From: Pseudolabrys sp.
GTDB taxonomy: Bacteria; Pseudomonadota; Alphaproteobacteria; Rhizobiales; Xanthobacteraceae
NCBI GenBank assembly: GCA_026125895.1
Contig: JAHCKG010000019.1
Span: 1-64,000 of the forward strand
DNA length: 64,000 bases
Direction: 5' to 3'
A program made the translations under genes and the position numbers. Position 1 is the first letter of the stretch, and each line of letters starts with the position of its first letter. Below the pieces are notes generated by a model. It had not been told where the DNA came from and did no database searches. It was given only the letters and a program-made list of their open reading frames with translations. Below are positions 52,813-62,906 of the stretch, in pieces.

Positions 52813-52989
52813 ATGAATCTTCCTTTGCAAGCGCCACCCGTCAGCCGCCAGGCAAGCACGCATCATTACAGCGCGGGGCACATTGCCGGTTCAGGCATCG
52901 CCTGCACGATATGCCGCGCCGCCTGCGACCAACTCGGCGGCATCGCCAAGCAGCTCTGCCTCGCGGCCTGTGACCGGACGGTGTGCTGA
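52813..52989 (+). CDS. candidate RiPP precursor peptide 2 (Cys-rich)
   Basis: 58 residues. Starts MNLPLQAPPVSRQASTHHYS, then AGHIAGSGIACTICRAACDQ and LGGIAKQLCLAACDRTVC: six Cys, three in CTICRAAC, and a C-terminal Cys. Ten of the first fifteen residues are identical to peptide 1, while the cores differ, which is the usual pattern for paired precursors with one processing enzyme. GGAG is 9 bases before the ATG. Both cores have GIA close before the first Cys. Confidence 0.75.
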   Translation: MNLPLQAPPVSRQASTHHYSAGHIAGSGIACTICRAACDQLGGIAKQLCLAACDRTVC

Positions 52990-52998
52990 CCGCGTCGC

Positions 52999-53023
52999 GG
53001 CGACCGCGAAATCCGCGGTCGCC
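52999..53023 (+). terminator. GC-rich hairpin after the precursor genes
   Basis: GGCGACCGCG-AAATC-CGCGGTCGCC, a perfect 10-bp stem 10 bases after the second precursor stop; no T-run, so termination is inferred. Confidence 0.6.
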
Positions 53024-53031
53024 GTCGTCCC

Positions 53032-53757
53032 TCACGCCACCTTCTGGAATAACGAACCCCAGCCCGTAACGCGTTTGGGATCGGCACCGGCAACAATCAA
53101 GCTCTTCCACACCACCGTGGCGATTGTGTCATAGATCGGCAGGCCGGTAGCGCGCTCCAGCTTTTTGATCAGCGGCGCCGCACGCAGATTGGTGCAGATG
53201 ATGGCAATCGCCTGCGGCTTTGCCTTGGCAACGTCCATTGTCATCTCCTCGAGTTGCTGCGGCTCGACCTCGGCGAATGAGAAGTTGTCTTGCAGGTTGA
53301 GATGACGCTCGGCGGCGCAGCCGACTCCGAGGCTTTCGTAATTGGCCAGAATCTTCCGCTGCACGTCGTCGCGATAAGGCGTGACATAGCCGAGCAGGGT
53401 GACGCCGGTCTTCTCCAGTATCTCGTTGAGCGCCAGCATCGACGTCGTCGCTGGAATGCCGGTTGCCGCCCTAATGCGCTCGCACAGCTTCATGTCGCGC
53501 TCGAAGCCGAGCCAGCCCGATGACGTGCCGTTCCAGCCGATGCAATTCACCTTGGCATGCGCCAGCAGTTCGGCAGCGCGGAGAATCTCGCTGTCGTCGA
53601 ACTGCGCCAGTGCACTCGGCGACAGCGCGATCTCCGTCACCTTGAAGCGCGAGAAATGCGCCGACACGTCCGGCAGACCGGCGACCATCGCCTGCGTGAT
53701 CGGCTCGAGCGCCGTGTTCGACGACGGCGTTAGCATGCCCAGCAAGACCCGCTTCAT
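53032..53757 (-). CDS. Asp/Glu racemase or maleate isomerase family protein
   Basis: 241 residues. GMLTPSSNTALEPITQAM starts the family; CIGWNGTSSGWLGFERD corresponds to the first active-site loop, where Thr/Ser replaces the usual Cys; the second site Cys is in AIAIICTNLRAAPL. This layout is seen in the maleate isomerase/arylmalonate decarboxylase group, where one-Cys members decarboxylate or racemise. The substrate is unknown. It converges with the RiPP-like locus and probably has no part in it. Confidence 0.8.
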   Translation of the reverse strand: MKRVLLGMLTPSSNTALEPITQAMVAGLPDVSAHFSRFKVTEIALSPSALAQFDDSEILRAAELLAHAKVNCIGWNGTSSGWLGFERDMKLCERIRAATGIPATTSMLALNEILEKTGVTLLGYVTPYRDDVQRKILANYESLGVGCAAERHLNLQDNFSFAEVEPQQLEEMTMDVAKAKPQAIAIICTNLRAAPLIKKLERATGLPIYDTIATVVWKSLIVAGADPKRVTGWGSLFQKVA

Positions 53758-53833
53758 GGCCGCATCCTCGGCTGCCGACGATAACGATGGCGTTCATCGT
53801 GCCCGCGCCAAAGTGTGATGTCGAGCGGTCTGC

Positions 53834-54379
53834 TCAGAGCATTGCTGAAAGTAAGCGGGCGAGGACGAAAATTGCGCCGCCGAGAAGAAACAGCAGCAGC
53901 GGGTGCAGCCGCGGCTGCCACAGCAGCAGCGCCCCGGCGCCGCCGGCGACCGCCCACGCCAGCGGCCCGCCGTGGCCGATCGTCAGGATCGACACGGCGC
54001 CGGCGAGGATGAGGCCGACGCCGATCGGCGCCAGGCCCTGCTCCAGCGCGGTGTGCCAGCGTTTGCCGCGATGCTGGCGCCAGACCATCGCCACGCCGTA
54101 GCAGATGATCGAGGACGGCACGAACAGCGCCAAGGTCGCCACAAGCGCACCGGTCCAGCCGGCGACGTGCCAGCCGATCAAGGTGGTGAGCATAGAGCCG
54201 GGGCCCGGCGCGGCGCGCGAAATGGCGAAGAAGTTGACGAATTCGCGCGACGTCATCCAGTGCTGGACGTCCACGGCCTGGTGCTGAATGCCGGCGATGA
54301 TGCTCGGCCCGCCGCCGATAGAGATCAGCGAGAACGGCACGAACACCGCGATCAGCTTCAACAGCGGGTCGTCCTTCAC
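53834..54379 (-). CDS. chromate transporter family protein, second half
   Basis: 181 residues, five to six helices. FVPFSLISIGGGPSIIAGIQ, and ISRAAPGPGSMLTTLIGWHVAGWTGAL match the CHR family, which acts as two short proteins or one fused one. GTG start overlaps the preceding gene (GTGA). It pairs with 54376-54954. Substrate assumed to be chromate or sulfate-like anions. Confidence 0.87.
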   Translation of the reverse strand: MKDDPLLKLIAVFVPFSLISIGGGPSIIAGIQHQAVDVQHWMTSREFVNFFAISRAAPGPGSMLTTLIGWHVAGWTGALVATLALFVPSSIICYGVAMVWRQHRGKRWHTALEQGLAPIGVGLILAGAVSILTIGHGGPLAWAVAGGAGALLLWQPRLHPLLLFLLGGAIFVLARLLSAML

Positions 54380-54954
54380 GGCTTGGCGCTCCTGCGCCAG
54401 GCCGCCCAGACCGACAGCGGCGCGACGATGGCGACCACCAGGAGCAGCGACTGGTGAAACACCGCGACGCCGAGGAAGGTCGCGACGAGAGCGACGCTCG
54501 AGCCGAGATGCCGCGATGCGCGCCGGGCCCCCTTCACGGCGACGACCAGCAGAAGGCCAATCGCGGAAGCGGCAACGCCGTCCATCACGGTCTCGGTCCA
54601 GTCGAACGATGTCATTACGCTGTAGGCGCTGACCAAACCGATCGCTACGAAGAACGGGCCGCTCAGCAAGGCGACCAGGGCCACCACCGCACCGGTGATG
54701 CCGAACAGCTTCTGCCCGATATAGAGCGACAAGTTCGCGACATTGGCGCCGGGCAGGATCTGCGACACCGCCAGCCCCGACATGAATTCGTCTTCGTCGA
54801 TCCAGCCACGCAAGGTCACCACCTCGCGGAAGATCCAGCCGCTCAACCCGCCGCCGAACGAAAACAGTCCGATGCGCAGGAAGACGGTGAAGAGTTCGAA
54901 GAGGGTCGGTGGGAGGCGGGATTCGGTAGCGATCGTCTGTTCGGCCATTTCCAT
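54376..54954 (-). CDS. chromate transporter family protein, first half
   Basis: 192 residues. FTVFLRIGLFSFGGGLSGWIFREVV and AVSQILPGANVANLSLYIGQKL are the conserved CHR motifs (FGGG and PGP-like PGA). Six hydrophobic segments. Forms a dimer with the following half. A second ATG two codons downstream is possible. Confidence 0.87.
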   Translation of the reverse strand: MEMAEQTIATESRLPPTLFELFTVFLRIGLFSFGGGLSGWIFREVVTLRGWIDEDEFMSGLAVSQILPGANVANLSLYIGQKLFGITGAVVALVALLSGPFFVAIGLVSAYSVMTSFDWTETVMDGVAASAIGLLLVVAVKGARRASRHLGSSVALVATFLGVAVFHQSLLLVVAIVAPLSVWAAWRRSAKP

Positions 54955-54978
54955 TGACAGTCGTGGAGCGTCGCCCGC

Positions 54979-55440
54979 CTACATCGGCACCATGGCTGCG
55001 TCCTTGGACTGGCGCAGCGTCAGCGAGGTCTTGACGTTCTTCACGTTGGGACCCGAGGTGAGCTTCTCGACGAAGGTCTGGAAGGTTTTCAGGTCGGGCG
55101 CGACGCATTTCAATACGAAGTCGATCTCGCCCGACAGCATCCAGCATTCGCGCACCAGCGGCTGGGCCCGCACAAACGATTCGAAAGCGACCAGGTCTGC
55201 TTCGGCCTGGCTCGCCAGGTGGACGAATGCGAAGACCACGACCTCATAGCCGAGCAGCTTTTCGTCGAGCAGAGCCCGGTATCCCTTGATGTAACCGGCC
55301 TCCTCCAGCGCCCGCACGCGGCGAAGGCACGGCGGCGCCGAGATGCCGACGCGACGCGCGAGTTCCACATTGGTCATCCGGCCGTCGTCCTGAAGTTCCT
55401 TCAGGATTTTGCGGTCGATGGCATCAAGGCTGGCTGGCAC
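54979..55440 (-). CDS. Lrp/AsnC family transcriptional regulator
   Basis: 153 residues. DAIDRKILKELQDDGRMTNVELARRVGISAPPCLRRVRALEEAGYI is the HTH; the RAM domain follows (VVVFAFVHLASQAEADLVAF, GEIDFVLKCVAPDLKTFQTF). It senses amino acids as octamers. The GTG at 55440 has GAGGAG 6 bases upstream; an ATG 15 codons earlier lacks one. Transcribed away from trxB and located upstream of the chromate pair by 24 bases. Confidence 0.9.
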   Translation of the reverse strand: MPASLDAIDRKILKELQDDGRMTNVELARRVGISAPPCLRRVRALEEAGYIKGYRALLDEKLLGYEVVVFAFVHLASQAEADLVAFESFVRAQPLVRECWMLSGEIDFVLKCVAPDLKTFQTFVEKLTSGPNVKNVKTSLTLRQSKDAAMVPM

Positions 55441-55634
55441 GTCGTTCTCCTCGCGCGGATCTGCACTCCCGAGCAAAACATCCATACCGTGAAATATTCT
55501 TTCGCGAAAGATTATTGCGCGTATTGATCACAGGTGGGCGAAGCTTGTGGGTCGGCGGGGTTGCGTATCTTGCATGGCTCCTAGAAAGCCATAGATTAGG
55601 ACCAGCTTTGGAGCCGGCCCTGAGGGGTCGGTGA

Positions 55635-57568
<1,934 letters not shown>

Positions 57569-57613
57569 CCACCGCCGCACGGCCGACGCATTCGCCGGCC
57601 AAAGCGAGGCGAG

Positions 57614-58669
57614 ATGAACCGCAGCGCCGTCGGATTCGCGCTTCTGTCGGCCGCCTTGTTCGGCGTCTCGACCCCGGCCGCCAAGGCGTTGCTCGGCAGC
57701 GTCGATCCCGCCCTGCTCGCCGGCCTGTTTTATTGCGGCGCCGGTATCGGCACCGGCATCCTGCGCCGGGCGCTGCGATCGCTCAGCACCGACAGTGCGG
57801 CGCAGGAAACGCCACTGGCGCGCGGCGACGTCCCTTGGCTCGCCGGCGCGATCTTGTGCGGCGGCGTGATCGGGCCGCTGCTGCTGATGGTCGGCCTCGC
57901 CCGCACCGAAGCCTCGACCGCATCGCTGCTACTGACGCTCGAAGGCGTCGCCACGGCGCTGCTGGCCTGGTTTGTATTCCACGAGAACTTCGATCGCCGT
58001 ATCGCGCTCGGCATGCTGCTGCTGGTCGCCGGTGCGGGCGTGCTGGCGTGGTCGGGCACGGCGACGTTTGCGAACGTCGCCGGCATGGCGACGATCGTCG
58101 GCGCCTGCGTGGCCTGGGGTCTCGACAACAATCTGACGCGCAAGGTTTCGCTCGCAGACCCGTTGCAGATCGTCGAAATAAAGGGACTGGTCGCGGGACC
58201 GGTCAATCTCCTGCTCGCGCTCGCCGCGGGAAGTGCGTGGCCGAGAGCGGAAGTCGCCCTCGCTGCGGCGATCGTCGGCTTCATCGGTTACGGCGCGAGC
58301 CTGGCGCTGTACGTGCTGGCGCTGCGACATCTCGGCACAGCGCGCACCGGCGCCTATTTCGCCACGGCGCCGTTTCTCGGCGCCGTCGCCGCCCTCGCCT
58401 TTCTACACGAGCCGCTGACGCTTCAACTTGTCGCAGCCGGCTTCATGATGGCGGCGGGAGTCTATCTGCACCTCACCGAACGGCACGAGCACGACCACGT
58501 GCATGAGCCGATGACGCACAGTCATCCGCATGTTCACGACGAACATCATCAGCACGAACATGGGCCGGATGATCCTCCGGGCGAACCGCACACGCATGTG
58601 CATCGTCACGCGCCATTACGTCACAGCCATCCGCATGCGCCAGACATGCATCACACGCATCAACACTGA
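57614..58669 (+). CDS. EamA/DMT family exporter with a His-rich tail
   Basis: 351 residues. Ten helices in two EamA halves (FALLSAALFGVSTPAAKALLG; TIVGACVAWGLDNNLTRKVS). Residues 288-351 are a tail with 23 His, in repeats such as HEHDHVHEP, HSHPHVHDEHH and HTHVHRH. His-rich tails bind Ni, Co or Zn, so metal sensing or export is possible, though EamA proteins usually export amino acids or metabolites. The start is 45 bases after the LysR gene, suggesting a shared transcript or LysR control. Confidence 0.85.
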   Translation: MNRSAVGFALLSAALFGVSTPAAKALLGSVDPALLAGLFYCGAGIGTGILRRALRSLSTDSAAQETPLARGDVPWLAGAILCGGVIGPLLLMVGLARTEASTASLLLTLEGVATALLAWFVFHENFDRRIALGMLLLVAGAGVLAWSGTATFANVAGMATIVGACVAWGLDNNLTRKVSLADPLQIVEIKGLVAGPVNLLLALAAGSAWPRAEVALAAAIVGFIGYGASLALYVLALRHLGTARTGAYFATAPFLGAVAALAFLHEPLTLQLVAAGFMMAAGVYLHLTERHEHDHVHEPMTHSHPHVHDEHHQHEHGPDDPPGEPHTHVHRHAPLRHSHPHAPDMHHTHQH

Positions 58670-58806
58670 AAGCTGCGGTGCAAACAGCGCGGTCACGCCA
58701 TGCGAAACGCGAAGCGGGCTGCGCGCTTTTTTCGCAGTGCTGAGTGCATGGCTGACATTCGCGCGATGGCATTGCTGGCGCGCGTTGCGGCAAGCATAGT
58801 GTGAAC

Positions 58807-58931
58807 ACGCTGCGACGGCGGATGTATATCCTCCCAGAGTCGCCGCTGACGCAGCAAGTTCCCCTCTGAGGTTTGCCGGCCCCCACGCCGGCATTCTCCA
58901 ACCGGGCCCCCTCGCGGGGCCCGGTTTTTTT
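58807..58931 (+). ncRNA. candidate small RNA with three hairpins and an anti-Shine-Dalgarno loop
   Basis: Promoter TTGCTG (58772-58777), 17-base spacer, CATAGT (58795-58800). Hairpin 1: GCTGCG-A-CGGCG / CGCCG-CTGA-CGCAGC (58809-58855), with TCCTCCC (58829-58835) in its loop. Hairpin 2: TGCCGGC/GCCGGCA (58874-58893). Hairpin 3: ACCGGGCCCC/GGGGCCCGGT plus T7 (58901-58931), a full terminator. No frame of any length fits. The rest of the 58670-59223 gap carries the site listed next and no gene. Confidence 0.55.
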
Positions 58932-58957
58932 CGTCAGGTACAGGCGACCCGCGGGCG

Positions 58958-58973
58958 TGTGACCCTCGTCACA
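58958..58973. promoter_or_regulatory. Crp-type palindrome
   Basis: TGTGA-CCCTCG-TCACA, a perfect TGTGA-N6-TCACA match. It is 27 bases after the sRNA terminator and 250 bases upstream of the L,D-transpeptidase start. Further down, AGTGT-N9-ACACT at about 59091-59109 is another small dyad. Confidence 0.4.
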
Positions 58974-59223
58974 GCGGCCAACCCGAAATTGCGGTTTTTA
59001 CGTGCCACGCCATCGACAGGACGACGATTCGGGAACATGCACACGGGCTGTCAGTTGAGCCGCTGTTGCTGGGCAAGGTAATGCCGCACCAGTGTAAAAT
59101 AGTCACACTGCGCTGCGGATCGCTGAAACGCTCTTGGAAATTTCGTAACGATAATCGGCCTATCGAGTAGTATGGAAAGGCCCCATCTGGGGGCGTTCCC
59201 CGACAGCCTTGGGAGAATTCGCG

Positions 59224-61269
59224 GTGAAAGTCGTAAGTTTTGACCGTCTGCTGGCCACCACCGCCGTCGGATTGGTTCTTGTCCTGACCAGCCAGCCCGG
59301 TTGGGCGCAGGCGCAGTCACTGGAGGAGCAGCTCAAGGCCGCTGCGCCGCTCTCCGATACCATGGCACCTCCGTCGGCGAGCGACTTCACGGCGCCGAAG
59401 GCCGCCGAAACGCCCGCCGCCAAGCCGGCTGATGTCCCCAAGGCGGCCGCCGTCCCGGCTGCCACGCCGGCGCCGGCCGCGACCGACACCGCCACCACCG
59501 CCCCGGTCGAAAGCCCGACCGCCAACAAAGCGGTCGCCGACAAGCTGCGCGAAATGGTCACGGGCAAGGCGCTCGACCGCGTTGTCTCCCGCAAGGCCGA
59601 ACGCGCCGGCATCGAGGCCTTCTACAAGGCCCGCGACTATGCGCCGCTGTGGCTCGACAACGGCAAGGTCACCGACCGCGCCAAGTCGGCGATGACGACG
59701 CTCAAGGATGCCGACAGTGCCGGCCTTGACGCCCGCGATTACCCGACCCCGGATTTCGCCGCGGCGACGACCGCCGATGCGGCGGCCGATGCCGAACTCA
59801 AGCTCACCAACGCCGTGCTGACCTATGCGCGCCAGGCGCAGATCGGCCGCGTCCACTTCAGCCGCGTCGCCGCCGACATCCAGTTCGACCTCAAGGCGCC
59901 GGAGCCGGAGAGCGTGCTCCAGAACCTCGCCAAGGCGGACGACGCCGGCAAGGCGCTCGACGGCTACAATCCGCCGATGCCCGAGTTCAAGGCGCTGCGC
60001 GCCAAGCTCGCCGAACTTCGCGCCGGCAAGGTGCAGGCCGAGCAGAAGGATGAAGCAAAGCCCGCGCCCGCGATCCAGATCGCGTCGGGCCCGATCCTGC
60101 GCCCCGGCAGCAAGGACCCGCGAGTCATCCAACTGCGCCAGCGGCTCGACATCGCTGGCGACAAGAACAATCCCGTTTACGATGACGCGGTCGTCGAAGC
60201 CGTGAAGACCTTCCAGACGCAGGCCGATCTCGACACCGACGGCAATGTCGGTCCGCAGACGCTGCGCGTGCTCAACGGCGCCAAGCCGGAGACGAGCAAG
60301 ATCGATCGCGCCTCGAACGATCCGATCGACACCATCATCGTCAATATGGAGCGCTGGCGCTGGTTCCCGCGCGACCTCGGCAACCCGCACGTCATCGTCA
60401 ACGTGCCGGACTATCGCCTGACGCTCTGGAACGACGGCAAGGTCTACTGGACCACCAAGATCGTCGCCGGCAAGGCGGGCAGCCATGCGACGCCGATGAT
60501 CTCCGCGGAGATGAAGTTCATCACGGTCAACCCGACCTGGAACGTGCCGCCTTCGATCATTCAGAACGAGTATCTTCCGGCGCTGCAGGAAGATCCGGGT
60601 GCGCTCGACCGCATCGGCCTCAAGGTCGAGCAGGCCGCCGACGGCACCGTGCGCATCTATCAGCCGCCGGGCGCCGGCAATGCGCTGGGCCGCATCCGCT
60701 TCAACTTCCCGAACAAGTTCCTGGTGTATCAGCACGACACGCCGGACAAGTATCTCTTCAAGAAGGAAAAGCGCGCTTTCAGCCACGGCTGCATGCGCGT
60801 CGAGAACCCGCTCGTGTATGGCGAGAAGCTGTTGTCGCTGGCGATGCCGGACCAGCACTACACCGCCGCGAAGCTCGAGAGCATGTTCGGCGGTTCGGAA
60901 ATCAACCTGAACTTCCCGAAGAACATCTGGGTGCACCTGACCTATCAGACCGCCTTCGTCGATGCCGACGGCAAGCTGCAGTTCCGCGAGGATGTGTACG
61001 GCCGCGACCAGCGCATGATAGCGATCCTCAAGGGCAGCGATCGCAAGGTCGCCGATATCGCGATCGAGCGCCCGGCGAACACCTCGTCGAAGCCGGTCCG
61101 GCTGCCGCCGGGGGCGATCGCCGGCGGTGGCGGCGGCTACAACAGCGGCCCGAACTTCTTCGAGGCGCTGTTCGGCGGCTTCGGCCGGCCGCAGCCGGAG
61201 CCGGTCTATCGCCCGGGCCGCAATGTCGGTCCGCGCTATGGCCGCGACGGCCGGGTGGTGGTGCGCTAA
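59224..61269 (+). CDS. L,D-transpeptidase, YcbB/LdtD-like
   Basis: 681 residues, GTG start with GGGAG upstream. Signal peptide (LLATTAVGLVLVLTSQPGWAQ), an Ala/Pro-rich linker, a helical region, a peptidoglycan-binding domain (DPRVIQLRQRLDIAGDK, TFQTQADLDTDGNVGPQTL) and the YkuD domain with the catalytic motif FSHGCMRVENP. It forms 3-3 cross-links in the murein. The C-terminal Gly/Arg-rich tail is unusual but probably disordered. Large YcbB-type enzymes support beta-lactam-insensitive cross-linking. Confidence 0.9.
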   Translation: MKVVSFDRLLATTAVGLVLVLTSQPGWAQAQSLEEQLKAAAPLSDTMAPPSASDFTAPKAAETPAAKPADVPKAAAVPAATPAPAATDTATTAPVESPTANKAVADKLREMVTGKALDRVVSRKAERAGIEAFYKARDYAPLWLDNGKVTDRAKSAMTTLKDADSAGLDARDYPTPDFAAATTADAAADAELKLTNAVLTYARQAQIGRVHFSRVAADIQFDLKAPEPESVLQNLAKADDAGKALDGYNPPMPEFKALRAKLAELRAGKVQAEQKDEAKPAPAIQIASGPILRPGSKDPRVIQLRQRLDIAGDKNNPVYDDAVVEAVKTFQTQADLDTDGNVGPQTLRVLNGAKPETSKIDRASNDPIDTIIVNMERWRWFPRDLGNPHVIVNVPDYRLTLWNDGKVYWTTKIVAGKAGSHATPMISAEMKFITVNPTWNVPPSIIQNEYLPALQEDPGALDRIGLKVEQAADGTVRIYQPPGAGNALGRIRFNFPNKFLVYQHDTPDKYLFKKEKRAFSHGCMRVENPLVYGEKLLSLAMPDQHYTAAKLESMFGGSEINLNFPKNIWVHLTYQTAFVDADGKLQFREDVYGRDQRMIAILKGSDRKVADIAIERPANTSSKPVRLPPGAIAGGGGGYNSGPNFFEALFGGFGRPQPEPVYRPGRNVGPRYGRDGRVVVR

Positions 61270-61295
61270 ACGCCCTTCCCTATCGGACGAATACA

Positions 61296-61325
61296 AAACG
61301 CCGGCGAGAGATCGCCGGCGTTTTT
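61296..61325 (+). terminator. intrinsic terminator of the L,D-transpeptidase gene
   Basis: AAAACGCCGGCGA-GAGA-TCGCCGGCGTTTTT between converging genes. Confidence 0.85.
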
Positions 61326-61344
61326 GTTTGTCAGCTATTCGACG

Positions 61345-62559
61345 TCAGGCTGAGCGTTCGCGCGGCGACAACAGGTAGATGCCGAGCGCGATCGCGAGCG
61401 CAATGCCAAAGGCGGTGAACAGCCGGCCATAGAGGATATCGGGCGCCACCGCCGCGATTTCGGCCGCCTTGACGTAGCGGCCCGACAGCCACTGCCCGAT
61501 GCCGGCGCCACCGAAGAACAACAGATTCATCATCGTCACGCCCTGCCCCAGCAAATGAGCCGGCAGGAACGCACGCGCATGCGCGAGCAGGATCGCAAAG
61601 CTCGCCCCGAAGCCGGCCACGGCGAAAAGCAGCGCGAGAGCCAGCACGCCCGAATGGCTTCCAAACAAGCCGAGCACCAGCCAGCCGGCGACCGCCACCA
61701 CGGTGCCGGCCGCGAGCGTGACCTTGGCATCACGCAGATAGCGGTTCGCCGGCGCGTAGAGCACGCCGCCGACCGCCAGCGCGAGTCCCATTGCGGTGGC
61801 GCTGAGGCCAACGGCCTGCGCGCTAAAGTGATGCACCTGCGCCAGGTAAGGCGCGATCCACAATCCGCGCACCGCTGCGATCACGGCGTAGCACACGAAA
61901 GCTATCGGCACGATCGGCCAGAGGGCGCGGATGGCGACGATCTGTTTCGTCGCGGCGAGTGTGGAAATCTTGCCGCCCGGCGCTTCGATGCGCGGCGGGT
62001 CGCGCAGCACGAGGACGATCAGCAAGAGGCTGACGAGCGTAACGCCGGCCATGCCGAAGATGGTCGGGCGCCAGCCGAAGGCGGCGACGGCCAGCGTCAA
62101 CGGCGCGCCGCTGACCGGATCGCCCAGCGTGCCGAGGCCGAACAGCAGCGACGACAAGGTCGCAAACCGTGCGGCCGAATAGACGCGGCCGATGACATAG
62201 AAGCCGGCCATCATCACCGGAGAAAAGCCGACGCCAAGCAACGCCATGGCGAGCGACACCTGCCACGGCCGGCCGGCCAGGCTCAGCAGAACGCCGCCGG
62301 CGACGGCGCAGCTCAGGCCCAGAATGAGAATGCGGCGCGGCCCGAAGCGGTCGAGCGTCAGCGCGACCGGCACCTGCGTCAGCGCGAAAGCCAGGAGGAA
62401 CGTGGCCTGCAGCCCGGCGAGACCGGCGGCGTCGAAACCGAACTCACGCGACAGATCGCCGGCCACGACGGCCAGGAAAGGCCGGTAAAAATTGCCAAGG
62501 AAGTAAGGAAACAGGAGCGCGAAAAACACGGAGCAGACTACATTTCGAGGATCAGGCAA
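61345..62559 (-). CDS. MFS transporter
   Basis: 404 residues with twelve hydrophobic segments. ALTLDRFGPRRILILGL is the MFS loop 2-3 motif; FYRPFLAVVAGDLSREFGFDAAGL opens the chain. Resembles the NarK/CynX-like or general MFS_1 group; substrate unknown. It begins 20 bases after the tRNA-His, so it may be read from the tRNA promoter. TTG at 62559 is the first possible start; GTG 62529 is an alternative. Confidence 0.82.
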   Translation of the reverse strand: MPDPRNVVCSVFFALLFPYFLGNFYRPFLAVVAGDLSREFGFDAAGLAGLQATFLLAFALTQVPVALTLDRFGPRRILILGLSCAVAGGVLLSLAGRPWQVSLAMALLGVGFSPVMMAGFYVIGRVYSAARFATLSSLLFGLGTLGDPVSGAPLTLAVAAFGWRPTIFGMAGVTLVSLLLIVLVLRDPPRIEAPGGKISTLAATKQIVAIRALWPIVPIAFVCYAVIAAVRGLWIAPYLAQVHHFSAQAVGLSATAMGLALAVGGVLYAPANRYLRDAKVTLAAGTVVAVAGWLVLGLFGSHSGVLALALLFAVAGFGASFAILLAHARAFLPAHLLGQGVTMMNLLFFGGAGIGQWLSGRYVKAAEIAAVAPDILYGRLFTAFGIALAIALGIYLLSPRERSA

Positions 62560-62579
62560 TCCGCTTCGGTTTTATCAAG

Positions 62580-62656
62580 TGGTACAGGCGGGTGGACTTG
62601 AACCACCGACCTCCGGTTCCACAGACCGGCGCTCTAACCAACTGAGCTACGCCTGC
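62580..62656 (-). tRNA. tRNA-His (GUG)
   Basis: 77 bases with encoded CCA: acceptor GCAGGCG/CGCCTGT, anticodon loop CTGTGGA (GTG), T arm GGTTCAAGTCC. The base before position 1 is T, not the usual G-1, and the discriminator is A, the alphaproteobacterial form. Confidence 0.95.
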
Positions 62657-62849
62657 ATACACATCGCCAGTGCCCGAGGGCCTCAAGCCGTCGAGGGCAG
62701 AACGGCTCCCGAAGGCTTACGGGGCCCGCAAAGGGCCCCGGACGCGGCGCGAACCTAAGAGCCACGCCCGGCTTTGGCAAGCGCTTTGGCCGCCGAGAAA
62801 ACTTTGATTTTTCGGCCGCGAAGGCCCGCGCTATGGCCGCTCAAGCAGC

Positions 62850-62875
62850 AAAAAGCCCGGGCCAGAGGCCCGGGC
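62850..62875 (-). terminator. intrinsic terminator of the phasin gene
   Basis: GCCCGGGCC-AGA-GGCCCGGGC, with T5 on the minus strand. The 62657-62906 gap otherwise shows one hairpin (GGGGCCC-GCAAA-GGGCCCC, 62721-62739) and no gene. Confidence 0.85.
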
Positions 62876-62906
62876 GGATTTGTTGGCGTCGATCCAATCC
62901 GGTCGC

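Noticed and set aside
58616..58901. Minus-strand frames of 92 and 142 codons over the small RNA candidate
   Set aside because: They are antisense to the His-rich tail and to the hairpins; no start context and implausible composition.
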